From Poa pratensis (taxonomy: Eukaryota; Streptophyta; Magnoliopsida; Poales; Poaceae), in contig CAMZMU010000107.1 of assembly GCA_947311845.1 (NCBI GenBank), positions 21,632,359-21,696,358 of the forward strand: a stretch of DNA of 64,000 nt. Reading direction: 5' to 3'. This document shows positions 11,201-26,500 of this stretch, one piece after another. Position numbers and translations under genes: made by a program. The first letter of the stretch is position 1. Every line of letters starts with the position of its first letter. Below the pieces are notes generated by a model that had not been told where the DNA came from, ran no database searches, and was given only the letters and a program-made list of their open reading frames with translations.

Positions 11201-11550
11201 CTCTATAGGTATGTACAGGGGGTAACACGGGATGGATATACACCGGATGGGGCTACTAGGTCTAAATGTTAGCTGCCATCACTATCTACAAGAATGGACT
11301 TACAAACAGCCACGATTCTTCTCCACGGTGATTTGAGAGTACTGGACCCGGCGAATCGATACCACGCAACATGCTGGCTGGGAACGTCGCCTTCGCTTTC
11401 TTTTTAGCAAAAGCATTGCCTTGTCCGATCAGCTCCGAAGCAATCAAAACTTATGCACTTGCAGCTTGACGGATTCCAGCATATCCAGGTCCAAGTGCAG
11501 AGCTGCTGCATCATAAATCCCAGCTACAGGCATATCGCTATAGCAAATAC

Positions 11551-14500
11551 CCTGAAATGGTTATAAGGTCAGTAAACTGAATTCCTCCATTTTGCATCTG
11601 AATCAATGCAGCAGCATGTGGCTGCACACAAAATACGTTGTTTAAAGTTTGGAGCACACTGCAGCATTACACCGAACCGAAGAGGAAAACAGTAAGATCC
11701 TTTCCACCAACCAAATAGGGCAGAAATGGGCAAGGATCAGGTGCTTACCCGTTTCCTGGTCTTCTTGAACCCACAGCTGGACTCGCGCCTCTCGGGCCCC
11801 AAGGATCATGCCCAAGCAGCTGTGAGGCACAGCTACCAGTAGCAAACACATGGAGTCTCAATCTTGCACTAAACAGCTTCTAGTTTGATTGGTGCTTTTG
11901 TAAAAACTGACAACACAAAAGGTGCTTCCTCCCCTGGATGTATAGTTGTTGGCACAATTGTGTATCCTTTCGGATAAGGCTCCAAGACCAGTTCACATGA
12001 TATTTCTCTCGAGTTAACGTAATCTGTCCCGCCAACTGATTCATGCATGTAGATATTGTAAGCAGCACGACAACCACGTGTCTTGAGTATCCTCATTCCA
12101 ATGTAAAACATGGAAGAATCATGACTAGATTGGTAATTCCTGAAACCATTTGTCTTTCTAGAGAAACCAACACCCTGAAAAGCAGAAGTTTGTGCTCAGA
12201 TCAGTATCAGAGTGATTTCTTCAAGTTTATAAATAACATGCACATAGCACATAGCACATACCTGAGTAAGAGTAATAAACACGTGGACAGGATATAGCGC
12301 ATCACGTCCTGTTACCCGAAGTCGATACTGAGGATTTTGATGCCATGAGTCATAATCTTGGCAACCACCTGCACTGTAGCCACGCCATTGCCCATGCACA
12401 GAGTAGCGCATCTCAGGTGGATAAACACGACAAACATATATTGACCGAAAGTGGATCTGAAAATCTTGCCAAGACATCCAGAACACACCATTCTTCGACT
12501 GCAACAACAATAGAGAATGACATAGGGTGATGAGTGTGAGGTTTGTAAATTAAAAAATGCATTTGGGGATATGTTCTGTTTCTATTGGTGCAATCACATA
12601 GAATTATAGCAGGGAAAAGATAAGCACCTGTGGAACATGCTTGAGCTTATGCTTTATTCGTTCCGTCCATTCCTGTGATGTGTCTGACCATGGTCCATTC
12701 CATTCAACTTCATTTGCCCAAGGATTTCTAATTTGGACAAGCTTGTGGCCATCAACTTCTCTTATCTAAAAATACAGTATAAATGTGTCAAGTGTAGAAT
12801 GGTAACTATTTGCCAAAAGTTTAAACATACAAAATGAGAGCAAACCTGCAAAATTGAGTAAGCATGCCCCTGAACAATGCCACTTGATGAAATATGAGCA
12901 TCAGAGCCAGAGGGACTTCCAGCACCAAGAAGAAAACCTTCTTGATTAAAATGAAACAACTGAGACCACAATCTTCCACTGGCAAGATCAATCTGTGCTT
13001 GGGGGCTCCGCATATCAATCTCTTCACCAGCTCCTCCTGTGAGGTCCACTAGAGCATCTTGTACAAGCCCGCCTTCTAGCGCCTCATAAGAGCCGTGAAG
13101 TTTTGCATAAGCTTTCTCAAGAATGGATACCCATAGCTCATTTTGTTTCCTACTAGTAGCAAATGCTGGTTTTCCAGGAGACTCGCAGGGGATCCAGTCA
13201 TCAACAACCACAGCCACCCACTCACCCTAGTAGAAATACGTGATGAGAAAAATATCAACTTAGTAGAAGATAATGTGTAGGCCCTAGAAAGCATGTTGCA
13301 TGTAAACTAGTTGGTTCCTTCAAAAATTGCGCAGGCGTGTGCTAAATTGTAGAATTGCATTAATGAATTATTTTGGCATCTTTTGACTGAAGCACATGCA
13401 AGGCATAATGCACTGCATGTAAAATCAGGGCAGCTACCCACATGGGCAACAACGTTTTTAGTATTTGTATTTTGTAATATGGTAATAAAGAAGCATCAAA
13501 GCTAATATGTGATGTATCAGATAAGCTCCAAGCATAAATGTAAAATACTAGTAAATACTACCTCCGTTTCAATGAATAAGGCGCACGCGCATTCCAAGAC
13601 AAACTTTGATAGATAAATTTGGGAAAAAATATCTTGATTATAGTCTACATAATTAGTATCGTTGGATTCATATTGAAAAGCACTTTCTAATGATGCTAAT
13701 TTTATACAAATAAACTTTATGTATTTGGAGCAATTCTTGGTCAAAGAAAAAACACGTAAAACGAGGACACCTTATTCATTGGAATGGAGGGAGTACAAGT
13801 TTCATTAAGGTCAATGTTAAGAATGCGTTGTTACCAGCTCTATAACAGTTCTGGCTGCTAAAAGGCATTACTACTAAAACTCTTCTTAGCAACTATCTCA
13901 AATTAGTGCTTCCGAAGGAGCGGCTCATTTGTTAAAACTATAATCCGTAAGTCTAGGTTGCATTGAACCTCCAACATGACAATTACATAGCACATATCAA
14001 ATTGTTAACACATGTCGCATGGTGTAAAACTCTCTGGTTAGAGGTTTTTCTTCCAGTAAACAAACATATTATACATCAGTACATGCAGTACAGAATACAA
14101 CAAGCAAACGATTAGAATAATATGTGGTTCTAAATTTTCTGCTCTACACTAAATAGCTTCGATGTCTAACTGAAAATGTTAAACCCCACAAACATGGGTG
14201 GTATACCAAATATGAACATGTAGTTATGTACAAACATGGGTGGTCTACAAAATATGAACATGTAGTTATATACCACAAAAGGAAAACCCACAAATAATAA
14301 ATATTTATTAAGCAGGCAGTTCAGATTATTGAATACCTGAATGCAGAATCTGATAGTGTAAATCCCTTCTTCATTGTATGCTGGAGTGATTATAACTTCA
14401 GATATACGAGACATCTCAGTTAAAACTGCAACTGCACTCAGGAACCAACAGTCTCCCAGACGGCCCTGAAAAGAACAGTTAGGGATATTGGATATTACTT

Positions 14501-17500
14501 CAGGAGTATCTTGCACAAAACTTCCACTGGAGGGGAAGATATCGGACCAGCACAAAGCAAACACTACATACCTGGCATACGTCTGAGGAATTCACAGAAC
14601 CAGAGAACAAGCATGGCTGAGAACTAATAGATATCTCCTTTGCTATGTCAGAAGGCCTCATCCACTCAGAAACAACCTGAAGTCGTACAAAAAATCAATG
14701 GTAAAGACTTGAACAATACTTGGTGCATAAGTGCACAGATATGCATGAAGAGTACCTGCAATTTTAGAGGAGGGTTCACTGGATCCACATATAAAGATCG
14801 ATCATCTGGAGGGAACTCTTGATCAGTAAAATTCCTCTCCCCTTTCGCACTAAGAGCTTCCCTGACAGCCCTTTCAACAGACAACATACGCTGGTTGACT
14901 TCCTCTCGTGTCTCAAACCTTGGTTTCCTTGGTCTTTGCAAGGAATCAATGTCAATAGCCACTGCATCACGCACCGGACGTTTCCTACCACTTGAATACT
15001 GCCCGTCCCATTCAACATCCTCTTGATCATATAGCTCAAAGTTCGCTTCTTCACTCTCCCAATCATCCACCTGAAAGAATAGAGTAAAATTAAGAAACAA
15101 AAACATTGGTAATTTCGTATTGCCTTCAAATTCATGAAGTCACAAATGGGTAGATATAAGTAGTTAATTTTTGGAGCGAGAATCTACCCTTGCAGAATAA
15201 CTTCCATGCAAAGCATCTTCAGCTGCAATGTCAAACAAGCCATACTCCGCAGGACACATGGTTGTATGTAACGCAGCAACCTCATCTTCAGTCAGACATC
15301 TTCCCCATAAGAAAGCATCCATGATCTGCATCTTTGAGTCTGAACCTTCGCTGTCTGACCTACCAAAGGCATCCAAGTCTGTAGGTGGCCTAGCACCAAC
15401 CCAAATATCTGCGCCAGGTTCCCATATGCCATTGTTTCTAGGCAATGGTAGCCCATTCTGACATCCATCGTAAACTCCATCTATGAAAGAAGTTGCTTCA
15501 CCTAGGTCAGCATCTATAGTCACCGTGACAATATGCCACCTGCAAAATAAAATAGGCAGCTATTAGATATAACTAGTAAAAGAAAATAGCCAAATATAAA
15601 CCTGCATCAGAGTCGAACTAAAACTTTCATTAGGACTACCGCCTACTGCTTCCTTTGAAACAAAAAATAGTAACTAAAGCAACACTATATAGGGGAAAAC
15701 CAACAAATATAGCAGAAGTTAACAGGTCTGAACCGATAAAAAAACAATGTTTTTATATAAAATACCAGCAGAAGCAAAAGTGAACACCAAAAAAAAAGCA
15801 CAGTATGTCAGTTACAGACAGCAAATGTTTGCAGTCACTACAGTAACAAGAAAAGTTGCACAGCTTAGCTGCTTTCGATTTATATTGTTTCCATACAAAA
15901 TACAACAGTGCTGAAAAGCTCATACCTGCCATCTGCAATACTTGACGCGCCAATGTTCCACTCTTTAGCAACAGTAGTCATTCTTTCACCCTTAGTTACC
16001 AATCGAAGACCAACCTGCCCGCTTCCATTCCCTGTTCTGACCCTGCCACCAAGATTTCCCAACAAACCTTCTTCTGAAATTCAGTTCCAAAAAGACAGAC
16101 TGGTCCAGATACTGGTTGAACCATTACTGCAATGGAGAAGCTCACTCTTTGACTCTGACAAAGACACAAGTCAAGCTCTCCACAATGGCGCCCAGTACTC
16201 CTCGGTTCATCATCAAGAACACATACAGCACCTGGAATGCTAGTCTGTGGACAGTTCACAACAGAGTCAGGTATCTAAATACTAAATAGTATGAGCACGA
16301 AGAGAGTTCACCAGTTCATAACAATGTCAGATATGTAAAAAGTACCAGCAAGAACAGTAACTAAAGGAAATGTGCAAGTAACATGTGCTACATTTTAAAA
16401 ATCTTGATCTTGATTACGAACTCATAAAAACTGATGCGTTGTCAGGTTACCAGTTTCAAGGTGAACTACGAAACATCCAATGAACTCTAGTACGGTTGGC
16501 TATCCCCAATTCATGCACCCAAAACATACATATTTGTTATATACCATTGTGGAAAGAAATATAAGTATAATAAGTTGGGAACAGCACCTGCTCCGCTCTT
16601 CGTGCCAACTGTGCTTTTCGTATGTGACGGGCTATTGACGAGACTCTGTCCCTTGCAAAAGAGTCTTCCAGAGCAGAATCACCTCCCACAGCTCTGACAG
16701 CTGCTGCCATAGCCGCAGCATCCCTGCTTCCAGCATTAGGGATAGAAGACAGCAGCGATATTTCAAGCTCCTTCCATTTACGCTCCTCTTTCTCCAACAG
16801 TGCCTTCCTCCTTTCCCTTCCCTTCCCTTCTTCCTCTCGCCTTTGCATCAAGACCTCCTCTTCCATTTCTTTCTCCCTTATGTAGCTGCAGACACAAACA
16901 AGAGCAAAATTCAGATGCTGAGCCAATGATTTCCAGGGAACCATGTTATGATGTAAGCACATCACATGTACCTTTCTTGAATGAGTTCAAATTGCCTGCG
17001 ATCTTCAGGCATCCATTTCTTAATTTCTTTAGCACTTAAATCAGAAAGACCTATGCTGTCCAAAAATAGCCTAAGACGAACTTCATCCTGAAACAAACAG
17101 AAATACACAGCATTAACAATGCTTACAATCAGGGAGAAAGACAAGAATGGCAGAAAATATTCAGTTTATACCTGTATTTGTTCAGCTTTGGCAGTCAAGC
17201 CAAGCAACAGAAGCAAATAACCACCAAATTTGTCCCACATATAAACCCATTCAGTATCAATTGCTTCTTCTAAAGCTAAGATGCGTGCATGGGCACACAT
17301 ATTCCTCCGATAATCGACATCTGCCGGAGATCCAGGGCAAATCATGAAACAATTTTTTACTCCACAGAAGAAAGATCCTGCAGTAACTTCTTCATTCCTC
17401 AAACGATCTCTCAGCTTCATAACATCAGCCCTAGGAAGCACAAAGTTCCCAGCCCTATCCAAAGTAACAGCAGGATCTCCAACCAAAAGAGCAGCAGAAC

Positions 17501-20500
17501 TTGCAGACCTTTGAGGTGCTGAGTAAGTCCCAGATATAGCATTTCTTGTCTGAGTTGTACATAGAAGATATGGTCAACGATACAGTAACAACAAATATCA
17601 TATTGTTGCAGTGCTTTCATTGTTATTTAAAGATCCTAGAAATAGGTGGACTCACTAAGAAGTTCTGTATCTAGACCGAAAGTCGACATATAACCATGCC
17701 TACAAATGAAGAGCTGATGGTATGGGTTTACAATAGGATGTCATCCCGGTAGCATTGTATGTACTTCTAAAAGTTCACGGGTAGGAATATGTGATGGAAC
17801 TTATGTGCACTAGATAAGCACAAAATTGGTGATAGCTGTCAGCAACAAATGTTAATGGAAAAATAAGAATAGAATGGTTCAAACAGGTACAACAGTACTA
17901 TGCTAACAAAACATTGCTACATTAACTAGTTTTAGAATCAGTAGTTTGTTAAGTGTCATCTTAAAACTAGGGCTATGAATCGACTTACTTTGTTAGCAGA
18001 TCGCGACATTGCTTGAACAACTGTATCCTTGCTGAGAAAATGAACGGCGTCCTCCATCATCTGATTCAAGTTTCACACAGATTATTACTTGGAATCCCAG
18101 ATGAAAAGGGGTAAGAAAAAAGAATGTTCAGTTGAATAAAATTTGCATATTCTGGACAAAGTACCAACCTTAAGAGTTAGGCATGGACGGGAAACAGCGA
18201 AACTGAACGCAATTACGAGAGTACTAGCACAAATAGCAGCCCCAACAAAGGGAGGATTCATTACTTGACTAGCAATAACACCCCAAACCTCAGTTGCCAA
18301 TGCGATCCCATACAAGATAAGGAAGGCATAACTGTAAAGAGAGCGGTGTTAGTGTTTTTATCAGATGATAACAGCATTCTTACGAATAGACAGAACAGGA
18401 AGAAAAATAAATTATGACCAATTATGAACACAAAAAAGGTGTGCGTAGGTTGATTTAGGAAGGCTAACTATCATACCTAACATTTTTGGCAGAGTCTGCA
18501 TGAGCATCATAAACATATACAGGTAATACCCTTGGTGAATAAACAACAATTGGTGGCGACAGAAGGACCTGAAAAAAGTATATTCATTCATTGTTACTGG
18601 ATTATCAGCAAACACCAAAACATCTCATGACTAATAGTTATCTTAACATAAATCAAACTTACGGTTAAAGCCCTTCCGGTGAGAAGAAACAAAAATGAGA
18701 AATAACCTATAGATGCTCCAAGAAAAGGCTTCCCTACAAACCAAACAAAAAATCGCATTTAATATGAAATTTTGCCAACAATATGCCAATCCAATAAAAT
18801 TGGTGAAAGCAGGCTGAAAGACATCGAAGGGAGAACATGTAATCACCCTGAAATAAACCCATCAGGAAGGCAGCCAACACGAGAAGAAAAGCAACGGAGC
18901 AAACGAGTAACATTTGCGTTCTTGTTAAATAGAAGTTGTTAGATTTCCAGTAGTGGATGACTCCAATAGCAAACGCAAGGAACAGGATAACTAGGAGGCA
19001 TGCGACTCCGACCTGTATAAAGATGACAGGTCAATTATACAGATGAATTAACATTTATATGACGCTACTTCAAAGATCTAGGTAACATGAAGTTCACATA
19101 CAGTCCAAGGTCTAATTGTGACGATAATTGCTGATATTGCGCCGAGCAATAGCAACATTCCCATGCCAACGAAAAGGTAAACTCCTCGAGAGATCTTCCA
19201 ATCATCATCCTTCCTGCAATTTTTTTGCGTTTCGTCTCAGCAAAGCATTAATATGAGTAAAAATGCAAATGCTAAAGGTGAGCTCTTTATACCATTTATA
19301 CAGCCCAGTGAACAGCGCGAACATTGCAGGAATGCAAAGTAAGGGGAGTAGGGCTGCCAGGAAATCAGCCTTCAGAGGAATCCCATCCTCTCTTGAATTT
19401 ATAACTCCCCAATAGGATGCACCACAGAAAGATACAAGAACAGCTGCAGAAAGTAACAACTCGAGTCAGTTACTTCTGAAAGTGACAGCTGTTTCATTCA
19501 ACATCAAATGCCAACTTTGAGGAAAGATCAAGTAGGACATACTCGCGAAAAGGCCAACACATATAGCCGACGAAGGCGAAAATCGATATGTGGCGAACCA
19601 AGCAACAATAGGTATCACCCCAGTTACAAGCACGGCAATTGTGGAAGATAATGCCCATCCGAGATACATAGATGTTGCATAGGGGAGTAAAAACTCTTTT
19701 TATCAGCATCCCATCCCTTGTAGCCTAAAGCATCTAAAGGCTTCGCCGAGACAATTGCACCAAGGCCAATAACTGATGCAGTGAAAACAACTATGCTGAT
19801 TGCGAAGAGAGCACCCTGACAACAAAGACTAGTAATGAGCAACGTGAACATAATTTTTAAAAATTGCAGGAGCGTACCCAGAATATACTAGTACAGTAGT
19901 ACACTACAAAATTGGGACACAAAATTGTTTATATTCAGATTAGCTACAAAACATGATGCATGCTGCTGACAGGACACACATTCAGGTATCCAACCAGCTC
20001 TGCTAATTGTATTGCTGGCATTGGGCACATAACACGAAGCAGGGTCAGGGTGTGAATATACAAATGGTACCTAATTTGCTAAATGTAAAAACATATGAAA
20101 AACAAACCTCTTTCTTCCCTGGAGATTGACGAACATTTTCACGGTTATCATGCTCCCCTCCATGAATCCAGAAACGATAACCGTTACGCATCCATATAGG
20201 AATAGCGAATGAGAGGCAAGCCACCATAAGTGGGACCGTGAGAGACAAACCCAGTATAACTGATGACTTGCTGCAGAATAGCATAGGTAACTTTCAGACC
20301 AAAAACATGATGCATTTCACTAATGAAATGTACTCATTGTAGATATCTCATTACTAAGGAGGCTAGATATGTAAAATAGGTATCGACTGTAGACAGAAGA
20401 TGATCTGAATATGCCAAGCCACCATCATTACTCAGCTAAATATAGCAATCCACCTAAAGCCTTAGTGTTGCACATGAGCCCAAAATAGATTTAGTTAATC

Positions 20501-23500
20501 AATCACATAGTGAAGCTCGTCATAATTCAGAAGACAAAATAATAAACAATTGAAAGCCTACAGCAGCGACACCATCATTAAACTTTGTTAAGGGTGTCTG
20601 CAGGCAAGTTCATTGCTTAAATGTGTTATTATTGTGCTTCCTTGAGTCATGTGTGATCACACTGTATTTAGCCCAGTGGATAACTGGAGTACAACAGTTG
20701 GATCTGTATTTTTTTCTAACATCCTATAGGATAAAGCACCTTATAATATAATCATGTGCACATTGATATCATCAGAAACAAAGTAAAGGGCCAGTTTTGA
20801 ACAAGTATCAGCTCATCATGCCACATTGCCACCCAAAGTGAAATACAAATGTAAGTCATAACTAGCTGTACCGTGTTCTGTATCCAGTAAACCTAAATAC
20901 ATAGGTCCCCTTGATTACCAACTGAGGATGTCACACTCAGGATTTCTAGTAAATACAACAGTCCTTCCGCAAAGGTAAAGTCCAATAAGTTCTTTAAGAG
21001 AAATCCCATAGGGTTTAAAGTAAAATGATACACAAAACATATATAAATAATAAAATTCCCTTATTAGCATATATGGAACACATGGCTATGGCTAGCATGA
21101 TCTGCATATTATCATTTGACAAGGAAGGCAAGCAGGTCCGCAAATTAATTACTAGCATTCACATATGGTTATAAACTTAAAATTATAACAGAAACTGATG
21201 TTTCGAACATTAAGCAGTGAGTGTACCTCAAGAAAGAGAGAAGTAAGCCAACGCACGTACTCAGCAGCCACGCGATGAAGCCATACTGAAGTTGTGGAAA
21301 AGAACGGCAAGTCATTATAGCTTAGAACTAAGTATAAACTCAAGTAAAACTAAGAAACATAATAGCATACTCAGGTGCAATATAAGCACAGATGATGCAT
21401 CAAAAGCAAATTTTACAAAGGAGTGTTTGATGCACTAAAGCATCTCTAGGAAAGATACCCACAGTTATCCAGAGACATGCACATGTATTGCTAAAATTCC
21501 TGCAGAGCATTACCATTTGTCTCTCTCGTCATACTATTTTGCATTACATAGCATTTGGCTAAGTTTACAGAAACGGTACAAAGCAGTTGTTATGATATTG
21601 TGATAAACGCAACCTCGCAATAGTATGATGGTTATACCCTGACATGTCATGATAATTGATTAACAGCAAAAAAAAGTTCTCTTGTTGTATATAACGTATC
21701 ACCTTCTGTGGTTTGGATGTCATCATCATCTCTTCCGCACGCAGGGACCAACTGAATGCCATGATGGAGCAGACAACTGGTGATAAAAGCAGTATGGAGA
21801 AACCAAACTCAAACTGCCAAGTGAAGGAAAAATATTATGACACTCTTCATCAATATCAAAAACAATCTTTCAAAGCTGTAATAGTGCCTCTGCAACAAAA
21901 AAAATACCTGCTCATGTATCGCATTTATCACCTTGATGGGCTCTGGTCGATGGACAGCGACAGTAACTGTCTCTACAATGAATATTAGGGTAAAAACAAC
22001 AAAGGACCGTATTGGAGTACCAGCTACTTGATGGAAAATCAGTCTTGAAATGTTTAGCCAATTTTCTAGCCCATTTCTCCTGAGTTCTTCTGACAAAGAG
22101 ATCTGGTTTGCAATAGTCGTATCCAGATCCTCAGTAGCAGTAGCATCTGCGTCATCTTGATGCTCTCGGTCTGCATCTAGGCTGCTTCTCTGTAGCAAAG
22201 CTAAAATCCGTGGATCCATAACCTTATCTTTCAGCATATAAGAAAAATTTGGATCCAGGCCTTTATCCTGTAGAAGATTAGCCAGTTCAACATCTCCAAG
22301 TCCACCATTCCTTTTTAGCATAGATGTGATCCTTGGGTCATTCAGTCTGTCCTCAAAAATTGCAGCTAAGTTCAAATCCAAAAGTTGCTGATTGCCCGAG
22401 GCAGTAGCGGATCCACTAGACTCGCAGCCTTGACTTTCCAATCCACCGCTAGAACAAACAACAAGTGAAGCAGCGGTATCCCCGTGTCTATCTGCTGAAA
22501 TTATTGCAGTTTCAGAGTCTTGGACAGCAGAAAGGCACGAATTAGTGCGATGGGCTAAACTTGCGCGTCCACTATCTGTGTTCTTGTCAGAGCTTCGGCC
22601 TTCTTGACAACTATTGGATCGATCAAAAGGAACACTGTTCCAATGGGCCCCATCACTCTGTGAATAACTTCTGTAAATAGAATCGGTAGCATTGCCATGT
22701 TGACCTGCTTCAACACTACCACTACTACGTTTCACACTAGATCCGCAACCTTCTGATGAATTTGAAGAACTATTTTGTCCCTTTCTTCGAAATCCTTCTC
22801 GCAGCTTTATCACTGTACTTCTTAGCGCATCTATCCTTGCAACTGAGGGGTTGGAAATAGAAAGCCAGCAAGAGACAGCAGCAGCTAAAAGAACAGATGC
22901 TACAAAAGCATAGCTGATGCAATGTCCAAGGTACCTAATGTAATACCTTAGTCAGTAAATAGCAAAAAATACTAGGTCTTAAAGATCAACTAAAAAGCAA
23001 AAGGATGAATACAAACCAGTAATGAACCCCAAAGCATATAAGAAAAACTCGTGATGTTCCAGCCACAAATAACGCTAGTGTCCGACTTTTAAGAAGCTCA
23101 AACCTAAATGAACACAGGCCCAAATTCCAGTCTGTACAAAAGAAAACTAAGATGTCAAAGAAACAGATACAGAGTACAAGCGATCAATAGTCCAAGGAAA
23201 AAAGCATTACCAAGAATCACTACAGCAACTGAAGTTAAAGCGCCCAACCAAGGTGCTTCGTTTGAGGTCAGACCATACAAGATGGAATAGACAACAAGCA
23301 CAACCAGCGAGCAAATGTAGAGAATCCCGAGATGCAATACCCTGCATTTTTAAGTCATAATATCTTATCAAATTGAAAATAGATCAGCAAAATGAACATC
23401 ATAAAAGAAGTTTTGCAATAGATGTTTTTCCATACAAGTTAGTAAAAGATATTTGAGGGAAAATACTGGACTCACCTGCTGGATTTAGTCATGTATAACT

Positions 23501-26500
23501 CACTAGGATCTGGAGGATCAGGCGCGCATGAAACAGGGGCAACTTCAACACAATCAGAATATGCAAACTTGTACGACCTCCGGACGTATTCATCAACATC
23601 AAATCCACTTCCTGCAAATAAAATGTATGAAACTGTGAAACTTCATATATTTTCATAGTAAGATAAGATATTCTAACCTAAACTGAAGGAAGAATAGCTT
23701 TACCATTAAACAGTATTTTACATATAAAGAGCATATTGATGGCCAATGATATTGCAGATAATCCAAAGAAAAACCCAGATGGAGAACTGAGCTCAGAAGC
23801 ACTAGCACCAGCTGTGACATAAACAGCACAAAATTCATAGGCACACAGCAGGCCTACTGCCAATAGGAGAAGATAAGCAACAGCCTCTGCACCAAACAAA
23901 TACATTTGTTAATATTGCTAACAATGTGTTAGCTCAGTAAAGAACAAACGGATAACAAATCAACCCCATTAGCAGAAACAGCTAGTACAATGCAAAGTGA
24001 AGAAAGGATGTAAGAAGACTGATAACCTTTTTAGAGGGAACTGCTTATAACAATTTGAACCTCTGCAGGGATTTAGAAGTTATCTTTGTGCAAGTTGCAT
24101 GTTTTGTCCGTGGCTAACCCTAACATGTACAACTAAGCTTAGGCAAAAAGTGGCTTGCAACCAAAGTGATTTAGCTATACTTTAATTATGAATATTCTAA
24201 CAAATCAACATGACCATCTTTTATGTTGAACATGTTTTGAAATAATTTCCGTAATATCTCAATTTTCTAATGTAAACTGGTCAGCTTCTGCCACAAGAAG
24301 ATACTGCCCATATGAGGACACCATGCAAATTGGATACAGAAGTACAAAACATCATGTCAATAAATATATGGCGGGCAAGTAACATCAAATAATTATACTT
24401 GTCTAAAAAGCATTGGATGTAGCGAGAAGACAGAGGGTTTATTTGTGTTCTAGAGAGACAAATATAATGCCCACCAGAAGTCTAATGTATTTCACACGAG
24501 ATGACGCTCGGAAAATGGAAGAGAACACATGAGTAAATTATAGAACAAATGCCAAGTTATAAAATGAACACAAAGAACAGAAAACGTACTTGAGCTTTGC
24601 CATTGTGTCCTCCACCAGAGCATTATAGAGTAGAATGATAGAAGCAAAGCAACACCAACCATTATAACAGCCAAACCAGTTATGTTTCTTTCCATAAGAA
24701 CGATAAGGATGCTTCCCCACGCTAGCAGAACTGCTATAGGGGAAATGACGAGAAGCCATGCAAGAAGGGTCAAAAAGCTGCACACTGTGCTTAGCTGAGG
24801 TCCTTGTGCATACGCTGGCCATTTCCTTGCATATATCCAACTGAATAAAAAATATTAACAGCTAACTAGGTAAGTCGGACAAATACAGACAAGAGAAACC
24901 AGTAGTCAATGTAGTGAACACAATGAAGCCCAAATAAGGATTTGTATTTGTCTATTTGCTACTTCTCATAAACACATAATCGGACAGAATAACAAAACTA
25001 TACTCCATACATTAACAGCAGGCTTTAATTAACCCATAAGTATGATGCTAGAATGACAATATAATAGAACTCCAAGAAATAGTTCATGTGCTAGTATGCT
25101 ACTGATACTAACTCTACCTACTTTGATGTCTAAATATCATCAGGACAAAAATGGATTTAGGTGAACTATCTGCAATTACAGCCATGGTTTTTGAGTCGCT
25201 AAAAATTTGATGTATAGTCGCTGTACAGTCGCTGAGACGTTTTCTCAAAATCAGGGCTACTCGCGACTATTCAGGCGACTTGGACGACTATACAGCGACT
25301 TTTGTCGACTATACACTGAGTCGCAGGGCTGGAGACTTGACTTGGCTAGGGCGACTCAAAAACCTTGATTATAGCAACCAACAGCTACTAGAATATCGCT
25401 AGATTCGGAGGTAATTGGGTTTTGTGGTGGTTGGTGAGCATCGAGTCAATCACAACATTCAATTGTAAAAGACAAAATGCGTATAATTTCAATTGGAGAC
25501 AATAGAGTCCACAGCAAAGAAAGTAAAATAGCAGGTTATTAATGAATCCCAACTAAGAAATATGCAAATACAAGCATATACTCCTCATAAAGAAGGTATA
25601 CTCAATCACTGGCATACCTATATAACCTCCATGGCCTCCAATTCACAGCCCACAGAACCCAAAAGCTGATAGGGCCAAGGACAGCGAAGAGGAACCCACA
25701 GATGCTGCATACCAAAACAACTCCACGGTGTTCCTCCTCTTCCATCCTCCCCCTCGGTAATCACTTTCTGAAAGCTGAAAGCATGGATACAGGCCCAAAG
25801 AAATCTGCTGAACAAGTAGAAAGTAACAAATTTCATTATTAGTAATAACACGGCCAAAATAACTACATGTCACTCGAGTATACATGTTAGTATATACAAT
25901 CCACTACAAAAACATGCACCAAGAAACCCAAAATTGGTAATATTTTCGTCACACCATGATGTCCTATGCTAGCCACCTTATAAATTATTTCACATAGGGT
26001 GATGTAGATGTACCGAAGGACAGGCCTGGCGCAATGGTGAAGTACTCCCCACTTGTGCCAAGAGGTCCTGGGTTCGACTCAGCCTCTCTGCATTGCACTT
26101 TGCAGGGGTAAGGCTTGACTCGTATATCCTTCCCCAGACCCCACCTAGTGTGGGAGCTTCTAGCACTGGGTCTGTCCTTTGATGTATATGTACCAACTAA
26201 CAAACAAACCATGGCAGACTCAAAGTCAAAATTTGAAGTGACTGCAGGGTCTTGTTACCAAACCAAAAAAAAAATCGAGACAGAGTAGCGAACACTTGTT
26301 CTTTCCAAGAATTTATTGCCCCTTAAGCAGCACCACTAAGGACCAATGAAAATTTGAATGGTAGTAGGACAAATCACTTGTACGAACTGAGCGTAGCTCA
26401 GATAGTTAGTCTACTTGTGGTGGAAGCAGCCCACCGAGGTTCAAATCCAAGACTTGGCATGGGTGCTCGCATTTACCTGGATTTAATCCAGGATTAATTG

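Larger units (their letters stand above)
12628..14676 (-). other. DEK1: DEK1 exons 25-28: calpain protease core (CysPc)
   Basis: Exons: 14572-14676, 14337-14465, 12846-13226, 12628-12765; all four are multiples of three. The catalytic Cys is in [11 protein letters not shown] (exon 26, about residue 1769). The His is in GHAYSILQ (exon 27, about residue 1927). The Asn is in [15 protein letters not shown] (exon 28, about residue 1947). The triad and its surroundings are intact, so the domain would be active if translated. The intron between exons 26 and 27 carries a Stowaway MITE. Exon 27 is the source of the decayed duplicate at 9614-9815. Confidence 0.95.

Noticed and set aside
16060..16075. 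extra Lys (FQKKVCW) in DEK1 exon 22 as a third lesion
   Set aside because: It is a whole codon and keeps frame, so it is ordinary variation rather than damage.
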